A stretch of 64,000 bases of DNA from Bacillus sp. FJAT-49711 (GCF_018343715.1 NZ_JAGYPL010000005.1:24299-88298), one strand, 5' to 3'. Positions 24,315 through 33,002 are shown, counted from the stretch's first letter. Notes: generated by a model not told the origin, from the letters alone. Numbers and translations: made by a program.

Positions 24315-25121
24315 ATGAGAGTTTTAAAGATTTTTGCTATTTTAGTAATGTTCTCACTAGCAGCGGTATTTTCTATGAATACTGTGACAAATGCCGCCCC
24401 GACGAACAGCAAAGAAAACAATTTAGAAAAAGTATTCAATGGAGTCAAAGGAACGACGATCATTAAAAATGTAAAAACAGGAAAAACATATGTTGTGAAT
24501 GAAAAAAGAAGCAAGAAAAGATTTACTCCTGAATCTACTTTCAAAGTACCGAATGCCATCATTGGACTGACAATGAAAGCTGTAAAAGACGAATACGAAG
24601 TGAAAAGATGGGATGGTGTCGTCAGGGAATTTGAAGAGTGGAATACCGATCATTCATTAGCTTCTGCTATGAGGCAATCGGCAATCTGGTTTTATCAAGA
24701 TATGGCAAGGGATATCGGAGTCAGACAGATGCAAAGCAATGTCGATAAAATGAACTATGGAAATCGGGATATTTCCGGAGGGATCGATACCTTTTGGTTA
24801 GATAGCAGCCTGAAAATTTCAGCCCGTGAGCAAGTAACTTTTATTGAAAAGCTCGTCAAAGAGAAATTGCCTTTTGATAAACAAGTATTGAAAACCGTGA
24901 AAAGAATGATGATTAACGATGATCAAGATGAGTATGTCATCCATGGAAAAACAGGCACGAGACTATCAGACCTAGGTTTAGGCTGGTACGTTGGATATAT
25001 TGAAACTTCAAAGGACACATGGGTTTTTGCAACAAATGTGGAAGGCAGTGGGACGGTTGCAAAGAATATTACACGCGATTGTTTACAGGAACTGAAAATT
25101 ATCCGTAATCGTTCCAAATAA
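24315..25121 (+). CDS. bla: Class D beta-lactamase
   Basis: A 268-residue class D (OXA-type) beta-lactamase or close penicillin-binding relative. It has a signal peptide (about 1-27, ending NAA), the catalytic STFK box (Ser74, Lys77), SAI at 122-124 in the place of SxV, YGN at 148-150, a Trp at 161 of the omega region, and KTG at 212-214. It resembles chromosomal Bacillus enzymes such as YbxI. Family role: hydrolysis of penicillins outside the membrane through an acyl-serine with carbamylated lysine. The start ATG follows GAGGAGG at six bases. It is followed after 16 bp by a small membrane protein gene and is divergent from the MocR regulator. Confidence 0.9.
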   Translation: MRVLKIFAILVMFSLAAVFSMNTVTNAAPTNSKENNLEKVFNGVKGTTIIKNVKTGKTYVVNEKRSKKRFTPESTFKVPNAIIGLTMKAVKDEYEVKRWDGVVREFEEWNTDHSLASAMRQSAIWFYQDMARDIGVRQMQSNVDKMNYGNRDISGGIDTFWLDSSLKISAREQVTFIEKLVKEKLPFDKQVLKTVKRMMINDDQDEYVIHGKTGTRLSDLGLGWYVGYIETSKDTWVFATNVEGSGTVAKNITRDCLQELKIIRNRSK

Positions 25122-25137
25122 TGTTTGGAGGAATTGT

Positions 25138-25524
25138 ATGCATTACAGTCGTTTTGTAAGGTATGCTGGAATTTGTATAGGGATCATCTTTATAGCAATA
25201 ACGTTTTATAGTATGATTCTATTTTTACTATCGAATTCATTAGGAAATGCACTGAATTCGGGACACACTGAACAACTACCCATACAGAATATAATCGCAT
25301 TAAGCTTCCCTATAATATTTGGAACCTTAGCAATTATATGTTCTGTTAAGAAAAGAATGAAAGTCACTCCATATTTTTTCGCAATTTGTTCGATTGTTTC
25401 TATTGGTTTTTTTGTCCGAAGCATTGGCGCTATTGGCATTGGACCAGAGTTTGGATTGTTTCTTTTAGTCATCTTATCTAGTCTCTTAACAATTCAAACT
25501 TGGAAGGAAAATAAACAAAATTAA
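25138..25524 (+). CDS. Small integral membrane protein after beta-lactamase
   Basis: A 128-residue protein with four membrane helices (about 8-30, 45-65, 75-95, 100-120) and short basic loops. No family recognised. A TTGGAGG site lies before its ATG and only 16 bp separate it from the beta-lactamase stop, so it is probably translated from the same message. Its role is unknown; association with cell-wall defence is only positional. Confidence 0.65.
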   Translation: MHYSRFVRYAGICIGIIFIAITFYSMILFLLSNSLGNALNSGHTEQLPIQNIIALSFPIIFGTLAIICSVKKRMKVTPYFFAICSIVSIGFFVRSIGAIGIGPEFGLFLLVILSSLLTIQTWKENKQN

Positions 25525-25527
25525 AAC

Positions 25528-25560
25528 ATAAGGGCGTCTGAAGAAAGACGCCCTTATTCG
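25528..25560. terminator. Bidirectional terminator
   Basis: The perfect stem ATAAGGGCGTC / GACGCCCTTAT with an eight-base loop stands between the convergent genes at 25.5 kb. Confidence 0.75.
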
Positions 25561-25905
25561 CTATCCATTTTGTTGTAATACAGCACTTGTTGGATCTTGT
25601 CTTCCCTTTACTTTATCAATCTTATCAATAAACATCTGGAAAACTTTCTTTTTCTCCTCTAAGTCTCTAATTCCCTCTTTTAATTCTTTGAATCGTTCTT
25701 CGAAAGGAGAGTGATACAAATGGCGGATGTTTCGTATGATTTCTTCATTTACAGTGGATTGAATGACTTGTTTCGTGATGCTGAATTTATAAGAATATAT
25801 TTGCAGCTCTCTTTTTGTATCCTCATATTCCTTATCAATTTCCACTAAAATGTCGCCTATTTCTTCTTTCCATTCTTCCAAGGATTTTTTCACATGAGCT
25901 TCCAT
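25561..25905 (-). CDS. Hypothetical coiled-coil protein
   Basis: A 114-residue, highly charged protein that appears to be one or two long helices, with heptad-like spacing around residues 20-55 and 70-100. No signal peptide or motif. The start ATG has AAGGAG seven bases upstream. It ends against the shared terminator and stands upstream of nothing else in its direction. Function unknown. Confidence 0.6.
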   Translation of the reverse strand: MEAHVKKSLEEWKEEIGDILVEIDKEYEDTKRELQIYSYKFSITKQVIQSTVNEEIIRNIRHLYHSPFEERFKELKEGIRDLEEKKKVFQMFIDKIDKVKGRQDPTSAVLQQNG

Positions 25906-26042
25906 CGTCAAACTCCTTTTTCATCAACGCTTTTTTCGCTAGACAAAATAGTCACTATATTACATTTTAGCGAATGATCTTTTCAATAAGATAACGATAG
26001 ATTTACATGTTATCAACAATTGATGAAAAAGAAATTAAGTTA

Positions 26043-27011
26043 CTATGCTAATTTCTGCCCACAATTAGAACAGTAGTTGCCGCCGCTCGTTTTTTGCCCA
26101 CAGTTTGGACAGAAATTCGGTATTTTGTTTCCACTTGAATTATTTCCTTGAGAAGATTGATTCTGATTTTGATTCACGTTTTTCATCATTTCATTGGCGA
26201 CATTCATGCCCATCATCATGCCTGCCATATCTGCAGCAGCACCGCCGCCTTTTACTTTTCCAGATGCGATCCCATCAGTCATCTCAACTTGTTGATATTT
26301 TTGAATATCGCCAATCATCCCGTGGGAAGCTGTTTTTGTAATCATCTCTTGAATTTTCTCAGGATAATTGAAGCTCATAATATTGAATCCCTTAATCGTC
26401 ATTCCACTATCAATGAGTTGCATATCGAGATCTTCCTGAATTCCTTTTGCTATTTCAAAAGAATTTGCTTGAAGATTGAACATGTCCTTTCCTTCTCTAC
26501 TGATCCACTTCATCAATAGTTGATCGAGAATCGAAACAATCCTAATTTTGATGTCTTCAACGAGATAACTATTTTTCACCCCGGCAATTTTATCAATTAA
26601 AGCTACATAATCATTCACTTTAAAATTAAACGTTCCATTAGCGCGGATTGGCATACCTCCAGGAAGCATCGGCGTTGGAATGTTAATAGCGTTTTTCGTA
26701 CCCCATTTAACAGTAAATTCCTTCGTGTTCACGAATAAAACTTCCACGCGCATGCCACTGTTGAAACCAAATTTAAATCCTTTTAATGTCGATAAAAAAG
26801 GAATGATTTGCGATTCAATATTATAATCCCCTTCATCCGTGAAAATCCCTTCGATCTTTCCATTATTAATAAAAATGGCATCTTGTCCCGGACGAATAAT
26901 CAGTCTACTGCCTTTTTTAATTTCCCGGTTGCTCCATTTCCAGAAAATCATATCATCTCTGAATTCTTCCCATTCAACAACATTTGCAAATTGGTTTTTA
27001 AATAATGACAT
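26043..27011 (-). CDS. ydjI: YdjI-like SPFH-domain protein with zinc ribbon
   Basis: A 322-residue protein with an SPFH/virion-core-like domain (about 1-240) and a C-terminal zinc ribbon, FCPNCGQKTSGGNYCSNCGQ. Between them lies a Gly/Met/Asn-rich linker (MAGMMMGMNVANEMM). It matches YdjI of Bacillus subtilis, which helps bring PspA to the membrane. The GGTGATG site before ATG is acceptable. It is the last gene of the pspA-ydjG-ydjH-ydjI unit, 28 bp after ydjH. Confidence 0.9.
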   Translation of the reverse strand: MSLFKNQFANVVEWEEFRDDMIFWKWSNREIKKGSRLIIRPGQDAIFINNGKIEGIFTDEGDYNIESQIIPFLSTLKGFKFGFNSGMRVEVLFVNTKEFTVKWGTKNAINIPTPMLPGGMPIRANGTFNFKVNDYVALIDKIAGVKNSYLVEDIKIRIVSILDQLLMKWISREGKDMFNLQANSFEIAKGIQEDLDMQLIDSGMTIKGFNIMSFNYPEKIQEMITKTASHGMIGDIQKYQQVEMTDGIASGKVKGGGAAADMAGMMMGMNVANEMMKNVNQNQNQSSQGNNSSGNKIPNFCPNCGQKTSGGNYCSNCGQKLA

Positions 27012-27039
27012 GCATCACCAAATCCTTTCCATATATTTT

Positions 27040-27813
27040 TTAAAATTTCCCCCGACTGCTGCTATAGGAGTGGCCGCCGCCTGTAAATCCTCCGCCACTT
27101 CCGCCGCCCCCACTGCTATTATTATTCGATGGTTTTCTTCTTTTTGTAGTCGTAGTTCTAATATAAACATCACTTCTATCCAATACCCTAGATTTATTCT
27201 GATCTTCATACGTACTACTATTTATCGTAATTCTGCCACCTGAATTGTAAGCCATTATTCCAACTATTATTCCCGCTAATCCAAGTGAACAAATGATTTG
27301 AAACCATATATTGAAAAATATATTATCCGGATCCACGCCAGGGCGAAATCCCATATATTTATAAGAAGTTTTAATAAAAGTTTCAAATGCATGTTCATAG
27401 TTTCCGCTCGATAAATCTGGAGTGATCTTACCACGTATCGAATCTAAACGATTACTGTCTAAATATTTTTCAGCTTTTTTAAATCCTGCTAGAACAATAT
27501 CCCGCTCTTCCATATCAATTGCAAGAATGACGGTATTCCCATGTGGTTGATCATAGCCGGGAGCTTTTTCATCATAAAAATCTCCCATATACTTTTCGAT
27601 GTCTATTCCATCAGCATCTTTTTTCGTCAATATAATAAAATCCGTATTTCTCTTCGCCCCATATTCATTGGCCAACGCCTCAAGCCTTTGAATTTGATCG
27701 CCATTTAATAGTCCAGCATTGTCATAGATTTTCTGTTCTGCTGCATGAGCATTTGTGGAAAATGGCAATAAAACGAATAGGAAGGCGAATATTAAAAAGT
27801 ACTTTTTCACCAT
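27040..27813 (-). CDS. ydjH: YdjH-like TPM-domain membrane protein
   Basis: A 257-residue protein with a signal peptide (ending AHAAEQ near residue 25), an exported TPM domain (about 28-160, with YDNAGLLNGDQIQRLEALAN), one membrane helix near 175-195, and a Ser/Gly-rich tail (SSGGGGSGGGFTGGGHSY). I chose the ATG with GGTGGTGG upstream; it overlaps the ydjG stop by seven bases, which indicates coupled translation. In Bacillus subtilis this protein belongs to the envelope-stress module with PspA. Confidence 0.88.
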   Translation of the reverse strand: MVKKYFLIFAFLFVLLPFSTNAHAAEQKIYDNAGLLNGDQIQRLEALANEYGAKRNTDFIILTKKDADGIDIEKYMGDFYDEKAPGYDQPHGNTVILAIDMEERDIVLAGFKKAEKYLDSNRLDSIRGKITPDLSSGNYEHAFETFIKTSYKYMGFRPGVDPDNIFFNIWFQIICSLGLAGIIVGIMAYNSGGRITINSSTYEDQNKSRVLDRSDVYIRTTTTKRRKPSNNNSSGGGGSGGGFTGGGHSYSSSRGKF

Positions 27814-28835
27814 AAACCACCACCTAAAGAAAGGGAAATGAGTTTTAGTGCAATAAAGGTTGAGCCCGCAATTCCGCCAAACCACATTCCTACTTTCGCT
27901 ATGCTAATTGGAGGTTTTCCAACTACCTTCCCTGTTTGGCCATTCATCGCAAAAGTGTGTTCCGCTTTATCATAGTCATAATAGACCATCCATACAGGAA
28001 ATAGCGTATAAATACTCTTTATTTTTTTAGTATCTATTTGTTTATTTTTATATGAGACCGTCGAATAACCAGAAATCGTAGAACTAATATATGAGTCTAT
28101 AAATCTTTGTATTTTTGACTTTACCCTCGGCAATAATTCCTTATCATCGTAATTGTACTTTTCGGCTATGTATCCAGCTAAATAAGGGGTTTTAAAATCT
28201 TTTAAATCAGTATAATGATAAGGCTCTAGTTTATCCATCATTCCATCAACCATTTTTTCCGATGCATCGACGGGAACTTTTACGTAATCAAGATTAATAT
28301 CACGATAAACATCGAAATATTGTGTTTCTGTGTAAATATAATCTCCCCGAGTATACGTACGAACCTTTGTCCCCGTAGCATTTACCTTTACCTTGCTGTT
28401 TAAATCATACATCCAAAAAGGAACATACATACCGGTAATATTCTTTATTCGATCCGCATTCATAAATCCTTTTGGAGTAAGACGTCCATTTTTACACCAA
28501 GCCTTAAAAGCATTAATCGCTTCTTCCTTACTAATTTTAAAGGGAATTACTTTTCCAGGTGCCAAAATGCCAGAGAGCCGATCCGCAAGCACAACAGCTG
28601 CACCGCAAAAACTACAAGAAGTGGCTGTTGTATCAGCATCAGTGATGATGACTGCGCCACAGTTTTTACAATGGTATTCTTTCGCCTCATCGTCTGAAAA
28701 TGTGGACTTGATAAAATCCTCATCGAAGTTTTCAATATTTTCCGTTCTTCCACAACTATGACATAAAAGCGTCCCCGTCTCGCTATCAAACGTCATATCA
28801 TCTCCGCAGTTCGGACATTTGTACTGCAGAATCAT
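27807..28835 (-). CDS. ydjG: YdjG-like zinc-ribbon membrane protein
   Basis: A 342-residue protein with two N-terminal zinc ribbons, CPNCGDD..CHSCG (about 8-31) and CKNCG..CSFCG (about 56-78), a central beta-rich part, and one C-terminal membrane helix near 315-335. This is the build of YdjG, a partner of YdjH and YdjI in the PspA system. AGAGGTG precedes the ATG. A 14-bp perfect hairpin separates it from pspA. Confidence 0.88.
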   Translation of the reverse strand: MILQYKCPNCGDDMTFDSETGTLLCHSCGRTENIENFDEDFIKSTFSDDEAKEYHCKNCGAVIITDADTTATSCSFCGAAVVLADRLSGILAPGKVIPFKISKEEAINAFKAWCKNGRLTPKGFMNADRIKNITGMYVPFWMYDLNSKVKVNATGTKVRTYTRGDYIYTETQYFDVYRDINLDYVKVPVDASEKMVDGMMDKLEPYHYTDLKDFKTPYLAGYIAEKYNYDDKELLPRVKSKIQRFIDSYISSTISGYSTVSYKNKQIDTKKIKSIYTLFPVWMVYYDYDKAEHTFAMNGQTGKVVGKPPISIAKVGMWFGGIAGSTFIALKLISLSLGGGLW

Positions 28836-28856
28836 ATTTTTTCACCTCTTTCATCT

Positions 28857-28888
28857 ACGAAAGCTGTAGCCTAAGCTACAGCTTTCGT
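28857..28888 (-). other. Stem-loop between pspA and ydjG
   Basis: ACGAAAGCTGTAGC pairs perfectly with GCTACAGCTTTCGT around CTAA. On the minus strand no U-run follows, so it is more likely an RNA processing or stability hairpin, or a partial terminator, than a full stop. Confidence 0.75.
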
Positions 28889-28903
28889 TTAAGGACTATC
28901 ATT

Positions 28904-29584
28904 TTATTCTTTATTTTTTAATGTTGCTTTTAGTGCTGCCAACTCATCCTCAACGCCTGTATCACCACTATCATATTTTGCGGCTAAGTCCTTTATGTCA
29001 TCTTTAGGACTTGTATTTAATTCAGCCATAGCAGTTGCTTCATCGAGGGCTTTATTTACTTTTTCCTCCATTCTTTCAAATGCAGAAATCGAGTGACCTG
29101 CACCTGCTACAGAAGATCCAATTTTATTTAATCTTTCTTGAGTTTTGGCAACAGCCATTTTACCTTTAAGCATGGACCTGCGCGACTCGAGTTCTCCGAT
29201 ATCTTCTACAAGCTTATCGTGCATTTGCCTCATTTTAAAGGCATTATTAGCTGCCAAATTATAAGCTTCCTGTAATTCAGATTGTTTGGAAACCAATTGT
29301 GCTTTTCTTTCTAAAAACTTTCTAGCATCCTCGTCATTTCCAGCTTCTACTGCTTTTATGGCATAATTTTGCATTTTCTCAACATCTGCTTTACACTCAT
29401 CGAGTGCCCTTTTCGACCTTTGTTCCTCCGCCATCACCGAAGCGGTTTCTGCTTTTACTTTTCCTAAATCACTGCTGAGGTTCCGCATGTATTGATCAAT
29501 CATTTTCTCCGGATTTTCAGCCTTGTCTAATAATGCATTAATATTACTCGCCATAATGTCTTTAAATCTAGATAAAATTCCCAT
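28904..29584 (-). CDS. pspA: PspA/IM30 envelope-stress protein
   Basis: A 226-residue, almost wholly helical protein of the PspA/IM30 (Vipp1) family. Marks are the N-terminal MGILSRFKDIMASNINALLD amphipathic helix and the long coiled-coil with EEQRSKRALDEC. It forms ESCRT-III-like assemblies that protect damaged membrane. GAGGAGGG precedes the ATG. It is the first gene of the unit with ydjG, ydjH and ydjI, preceded by an ECF-type promoter. Confidence 0.93.
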   Translation of the reverse strand: MGILSRFKDIMASNINALLDKAENPEKMIDQYMRNLSSDLGKVKAETASVMAEEQRSKRALDECKADVEKMQNYAIKAVEAGNDEDARKFLERKAQLVSKQSELQEAYNLAANNAFKMRQMHDKLVEDIGELESRRSMLKGKMAVAKTQERLNKIGSSVAGAGHSISAFERMEEKVNKALDEATAMAELNTSPKDDIKDLAAKYDSGDTGVEDELAALKATLKNKE

Positions 29585-29619
29585 AATGCCCTCCTCGAAT
29601 ATTTTGACTTTAATCTATA

Positions 29620-29646
29620 TACCCCTTCTACTCGAAAAAAGTTTCA
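29620..29646 (-). promoter_or_regulatory. ECF sigma (SigW-like) promoter of pspA
   Basis: On the minus strand TGAAAC (29641-29646) is followed after 17 bp by GGTA (29620-29623). SigW sites are TGAAAC-N16-CGTA, so the -35 is perfect and the -10 slightly off. The Bacillus subtilis pspA operon is a known SigW target, which supports the call. Confidence 0.55.
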
Positions 29647-29661
29647 TTTTTTTATAAAAAG

Positions 29662-29976
29662 TTAACCAAGCAGTTTTAAGCCTACAGCACCTGAAATGAT
29701 GCAAATGAGAAAAAGAATTCGCTTCCAGCCAGCGGATTCATTGAAAAATAATATTCCCATGATGACGGCACCTGCTGCCCCTAAGCCAGTCCAAACTGCG
29801 TACGCAGTCCCTAGTGGAATATCTCTCATTGCTAAAGACAGAAAAACAAAACCAAGTCCGAATGTCGTAATGATAAGAAAAAGTCTGCCAATTGATTTTC
29901 TTTGTAGAAAAAGATTGATGCTCATGACCCCGAAGATTTCTCCGAAGCTGGCAATAACTAAATAAATCCATGCCAT
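29662..29976 (-). CDS. SMR family efflux subunit (second of a pair)
   Basis: A 104-residue, four-helix Small Multidrug Resistance protein. The active-site Glu lies in IASFGEIFGV in helix 1, and the family segment GTAYAVWTGLGAAGAV is present. Paired SMR proteins (EbrAB, YkkCD, YvdRS) form heterodimers that export cationic drugs or guanidinium. The start ATG has AGGTG about nine bases upstream and practically abuts the stop of the first subunit. No guanidine riboswitch was seen upstream. Confidence 0.85.
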   Translation of the reverse strand: MAWIYLVIASFGEIFGVMSINLFLQRKSIGRLFLIITTFGLGFVFLSLAMRDIPLGTAYAVWTGLGAAGAVIMGILFFNESAGWKRILFLICIISGAVGLKLLG

Positions 29977-29977
29977 C

Positions 29978-30316
29978 CTACTGTTCACCTACTTTTTTTG
30001 AAGGTGAATCCTCTGTTGTCATTTTAATTCCAATAACCCCGATAATAATTAATCCTATGAAAAGAAACTGGTAAATGGAAAATTCAGCATGAAAGAAAAT
30101 AATATCTACTAGAACAATTAAAGCCGCACCTGATCCAGTAAAAACAGCGTAAACCGTTCCAGCGGGCAATTTTCCACAAGCCTTAATGATAAAAAAGAAA
30201 CTACATACAATCATGACAATAGTGCCGATCCATTCTAAGGTCGTCGTTGAATACCTGAGGCCAACAACCCAAAAAACTTCTACGATTGTAGCAAAGAGAA
30301 CATACATCCAACTCAA
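29978..30316 (-). CDS. SMR family efflux subunit (first of a pair)
   Basis: A 112-residue four-helix SMR protein with the conserved Glu in FATIVEVFWV and the pattern PAGTVYAVFTGSGAAL. It carries a short charged C-terminal tail (TTEDSPSKKVGEQ) that its partner lacks, as is usual for the longer member of such pairs. The TTG start has GGAGG ten bases upstream. It is the promoter-proximal gene of a two-gene unit downstream of a 52-bp tandem repeat region. Confidence 0.85.
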   Translation of the reverse strand: MSWMYVLFATIVEVFWVVGLRYSTTTLEWIGTIVMIVCSFFFIIKACGKLPAGTVYAVFTGSGAALIVLVDIIFFHAEFSIYQFLFIGLIIIGVIGIKMTTEDSPSKKVGEQ

Positions 30317-30504
30317 TTAAACGATTCCTCCAATAAATGAATTGGCTTTATTTTAACATATTCCAAGGTACTATGTTTTTTATGAGGCTCAAAGCCTTCC
30401 CTTATGAAAGAAAGAGGGGTGAACATGGAATTTTGTAGTAATCGTTTTAGATTTTAAGACAAAGATTATTAAAATCACTTATTGGAAAGCTAACGATGCC
30501 CTTA

Positions 30505-30721
30505 CTGTGATTGGCTACCTTCAACTCATTTTTTCTAATCACTTAGAGCACCAATAACGCGATTGATTCCCTTCACCTCATTCCTTCTGAACACTTAGGG
30601 CACCAATAACACGATTGATTACCTTCAACTCATTTTTGCTGACCACTTAAGGCACTAATAACGCGATTGGTTACCTTCACCACACTTTTTCTGATCACTT
30701 AGGGCATCAATATTGCAATTT
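30505..30721. repeat. 52-bp tandem repeat array
   Basis: Three full copies of a 52-bp unit (30540-30591, 30592-30643, 30644-30695) with a partial copy on each side. The unit begins CACTTAGGGCACCAATAACG and contains TACCTTCAACTCATTTTT. The period is not a multiple of three and stop codons fall in all frames, so it is non-coding. The rest of 30317-30859 is AT-rich; I see nothing else in it apart from a ten-codon reading frame at 30425 of no weight. Confidence 0.9.
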
Positions 30722-30859
30722 AAGTCTAGATGATATTCGATTCGAGATGAATTTCTCTTAAGCTTCCTGTTTCCATCCAAATTCAAATGGATTCGAATGA
30801 AAGCTGAAGATTATTCGCTCTATACAAGTAACCTAATCCATGGCCAAAACTTCTCCTAT

Positions 30860-31549
30860 TCACAAAAACACCGCTACTATAATCGGGGTAAGCACTGATG
30901 TAAAAATAGCGCTCAATACCATGGCTACCGTGCTAGCTGCCCCTTCCCTTAAATCACTTTCCATAGATCGTGCTGTGCCGATTGCGTGGGAAGCACTGCC
31001 CATTCCAAGTCCTCTAGCAAGATGATGGTCGATCCCGACCCATCTAAATAAGGAATGGCCCATGACGGCCCCTCCTATTCCTGCCACCATCACAAGTACG
31101 GCTGCTAAAGTTGGAGAGCCTCCAATGCTAGCTGCAACGTCCATAGCAATCGGCGAAGTTACGGATTTTGGTAAAAGTGAAAGCAAAAGAAGGCGATCCA
31201 AACCCATCCATTTTCCAAACAGCAGTCCACTCGCCACTCCTAAAAAAGATCCGAGCAAAGTGCCAATTAATATAGGAAAAGTATAATCTACCAGTATTTT
31301 TCTATGTTGATAAAGTGGGTAAGCCAATGCCACAACGGCTGGTCCAAGAAACGCTTCAATCCATCTTCCACCAATAAAATACGTTTCATATGGGATACGT
31401 AATATCAATAAACCAATTACAAGAATAATAGTAGAAGTTAAAACGGGTAGTGTGAAAGGATGGGGGAATTTTTGATTCAGCTTTCTAGCGGTAAAAAACA
31501 CAATTAACGTAGCCGAAATGGCGAGCAATCCTATTAAACTATCATTCAT
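30860..31549 (-). CDS. LrgB/CidB family membrane protein
   Basis: A 229-residue protein with about six membrane helices of the LrgB family. The segment LLSLLPKSVTSPIAMDVA is the family hallmark; GVDHHLARGLGMGSASHAIG type residues (GIDHHLARGLGMGSASHAIG here) follow. Such proteins act with LrgA/CidA in holin-like lysis control or in pyruvate and other organic acid uptake. I chose ATG 31549 with AAAGGCGG seven bases upstream. It overlaps the LrgA gene by eight bases. Confidence 0.88.
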   Translation of the reverse strand: MNDSLIGLLAISATLIVFFTARKLNQKFPHPFTLPVLTSTIILVIGLLILRIPYETYFIGGRWIEAFLGPAVVALAYPLYQHRKILVDYTFPILIGTLLGSFLGVASGLLFGKWMGLDRLLLLSLLPKSVTSPIAMDVAASIGGSPTLAAVLVMVAGIGGAVMGHSLFRWVGIDHHLARGLGMGSASHAIGTARSMESDLREGAASTVAMVLSAIFTSVLTPIIVAVFL

Positions 31550-31910
31550 TTTCATACCGCCTTTTTCGAAGCAATTGCTGACTCAGAATCCCTGTACTGA
31601 CCATCACTAAAGCGGTGCTAAACAATATAATCAAAATTAAAAGAATTCCTTGTACATTAAATAATTGTGGAAAACTAATAATTCCTACGGTTACGGGAAG
31701 AAAAAGCAAAGGCAAATATTTAATGAGCAGGACGGATCCTTTTTCGATCCATTCCTGCTTAAAAAAACCTGTCGAGAGCAACAAATATAAAATGAGCATG
31801 CCTATAATACTTCCGGGAATGAAGAGATTCAACGTCTTTTGAATCCAGCTTCCAAGCAAAAAGATAAAATATAGAAGCGCAATCTGTAAAATCGTTTTTA
31901 CTATCTTCAC
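31542..31910 (-). CDS. LrgA/CidA family holin-like protein
   Basis: A 122-residue protein with four membrane helices, and the family segment LFIPGSIIGMLILYLLL near the N-terminus and KYLPLLFLPVTVGII in the middle. Partner of the LrgB gene that follows. The GTG start at 31910 has GGAG eight bases upstream; a TTG two codons earlier overlaps the previous stop. No LysR or LytTR-type regulator, which often accompanies these genes, lies next to it; instead it follows an AI-2E family permease gene by overlap. Confidence 0.85.
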   Translation of the reverse strand: MKIVKTILQIALLYFIFLLGSWIQKTLNLFIPGSIIGMLILYLLLSTGFFKQEWIEKGSVLLIKYLPLLFLPVTVGIISFPQLFNVQGILLILIILFSTALVMVSTGILSQQLLRKRRYENE

Positions 31911-31912
31911 TG

Positions 31913-32938
31913 TCAACTCTCCAATTGCGGTTCTTTATTTGTTACACCGAGCACATCCAGTAAGAAAACAAACACTGGAATTCCGATAATAAGTCCCCAG
32001 ACACCAAAGAAGTTTTGGGAAAAAATCAAAACGATAAATGTGTAAAATACGGGTAAATCCGTCTTAGAGGACATTAATTTCGGATTTAAAATATACGCTT
32101 CTATAGCGTGAATAATCATAATGGCCACAACAACGTAAAATACTTTTATAAATCCTCCAATTGTATAGGCAATCAGACAAAGCGGAACTAACGATATGAT
32201 GACGCCAGCTACCGGAATGAGGCCTAAGAAGAAGATCATAATGCCCAAACCAAATATTTGCGGAAAGCCTAAAATCATCAAAGAAATAACTGTTAATGCA
32301 CAATTCACAATGGCAATAATAAATTGCGCTTCAATGACTTTACCAAACGTACGTGAAAACTTTTGTGCAAAAAATTCAATTTCATAATAAAATGGAGCAA
32401 TTTTACTTTCTTTAAATTTAGCTGTAAATTCTTTTAATCGAGGTTTTTCCAGCAAGAAAAACAAACTCAAAAGCAACGCAATCAACACTTGAATACTTGT
32501 TTTACTAATATCGGTAAATGATTTTACTAAAAATGTAAAACCATTTTCTAAATAGGCTGTTATTTGATTATTTGAAATAAATGATTCAATATAATTAATT
32601 ACGACATTATCATGTGGACCCTCTGCATAAAATGCCGTTATCCTTCTCACCAACTGGCTAATTTCCATCGTAATAATTGGTAAATATTTCACAAGGCCCC
32701 ACGTTAATAACCCGACAATAAGCGTATAGAGCAATACAGCAAGTATTTTTCGGTTAATTGGAATACGCTTTGCCGTAAATTCCACTAGTCGGTCCATTAA
32801 AAATGCAAAGATGAATGTAAGTAAAATTAAATTAATCATACTCCTCACAAAATACAAGATTAATACGATTAATCCGAAAATGATGAATCGTTTAACACCT
32901 TTTTTTTGAAAGAACTCTGCAATGTTCATCCGTTTCAT
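31913..32938 (-). CDS. AI-2E family transporter
   Basis: A 341-residue polytopic membrane protein with about eight helices, of the AI-2E/YtvI-YueF superfamily. Visible marks are GLIPVAGVIISLVP and the C-terminal GVWGLIIGIPVFVFLLDVL, both typical. The transported substrate of most members is unknown; some move autoinducer-2 or Na+/H+. AAGGGG stands close before the ATG, and a second ATG three codons on is possible. It ends within the start of the LrgA gene, so the three genes form one unit. Confidence 0.85.
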   Translation of the reverse strand: MKRMNIAEFFQKKGVKRFIIFGLIVLILYFVRSMINLILLTFIFAFLMDRLVEFTAKRIPINRKILAVLLYTLIVGLLTWGLVKYLPIITMEISQLVRRITAFYAEGPHDNVVINYIESFISNNQITAYLENGFTFLVKSFTDISKTSIQVLIALLLSLFFLLEKPRLKEFTAKFKESKIAPFYYEIEFFAQKFSRTFGKVIEAQFIIAIVNCALTVISLMILGFPQIFGLGIMIFFLGLIPVAGVIISLVPLCLIAYTIGGFIKVFYVVVAIMIIHAIEAYILNPKLMSSKTDLPVFYTFIVLIFSQNFFGVWGLIIGIPVFVFLLDVLGVTNKEPQLES

Positions 32939-33002
32939 TTCCCCTTATTTGATTTCTAATTTTTATTATCAACATAAAAGCCTACGATTACAAGAGTTCC
33001 GA

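Noticed and set aside
30425-30457. Ten-codon frame MEFCSNRFRF with a fair ribosome binding site
   Set aside because: Too short to support; it may be the scar of a lost gene start but nothing else backs it.
30317-30480. Guanidine (ykkC) riboswitch before the SMR pair
   Set aside because: SMR pairs of this type are often preceded by one, but the conserved core words of that class were not found in the upstream region on the minus strand.
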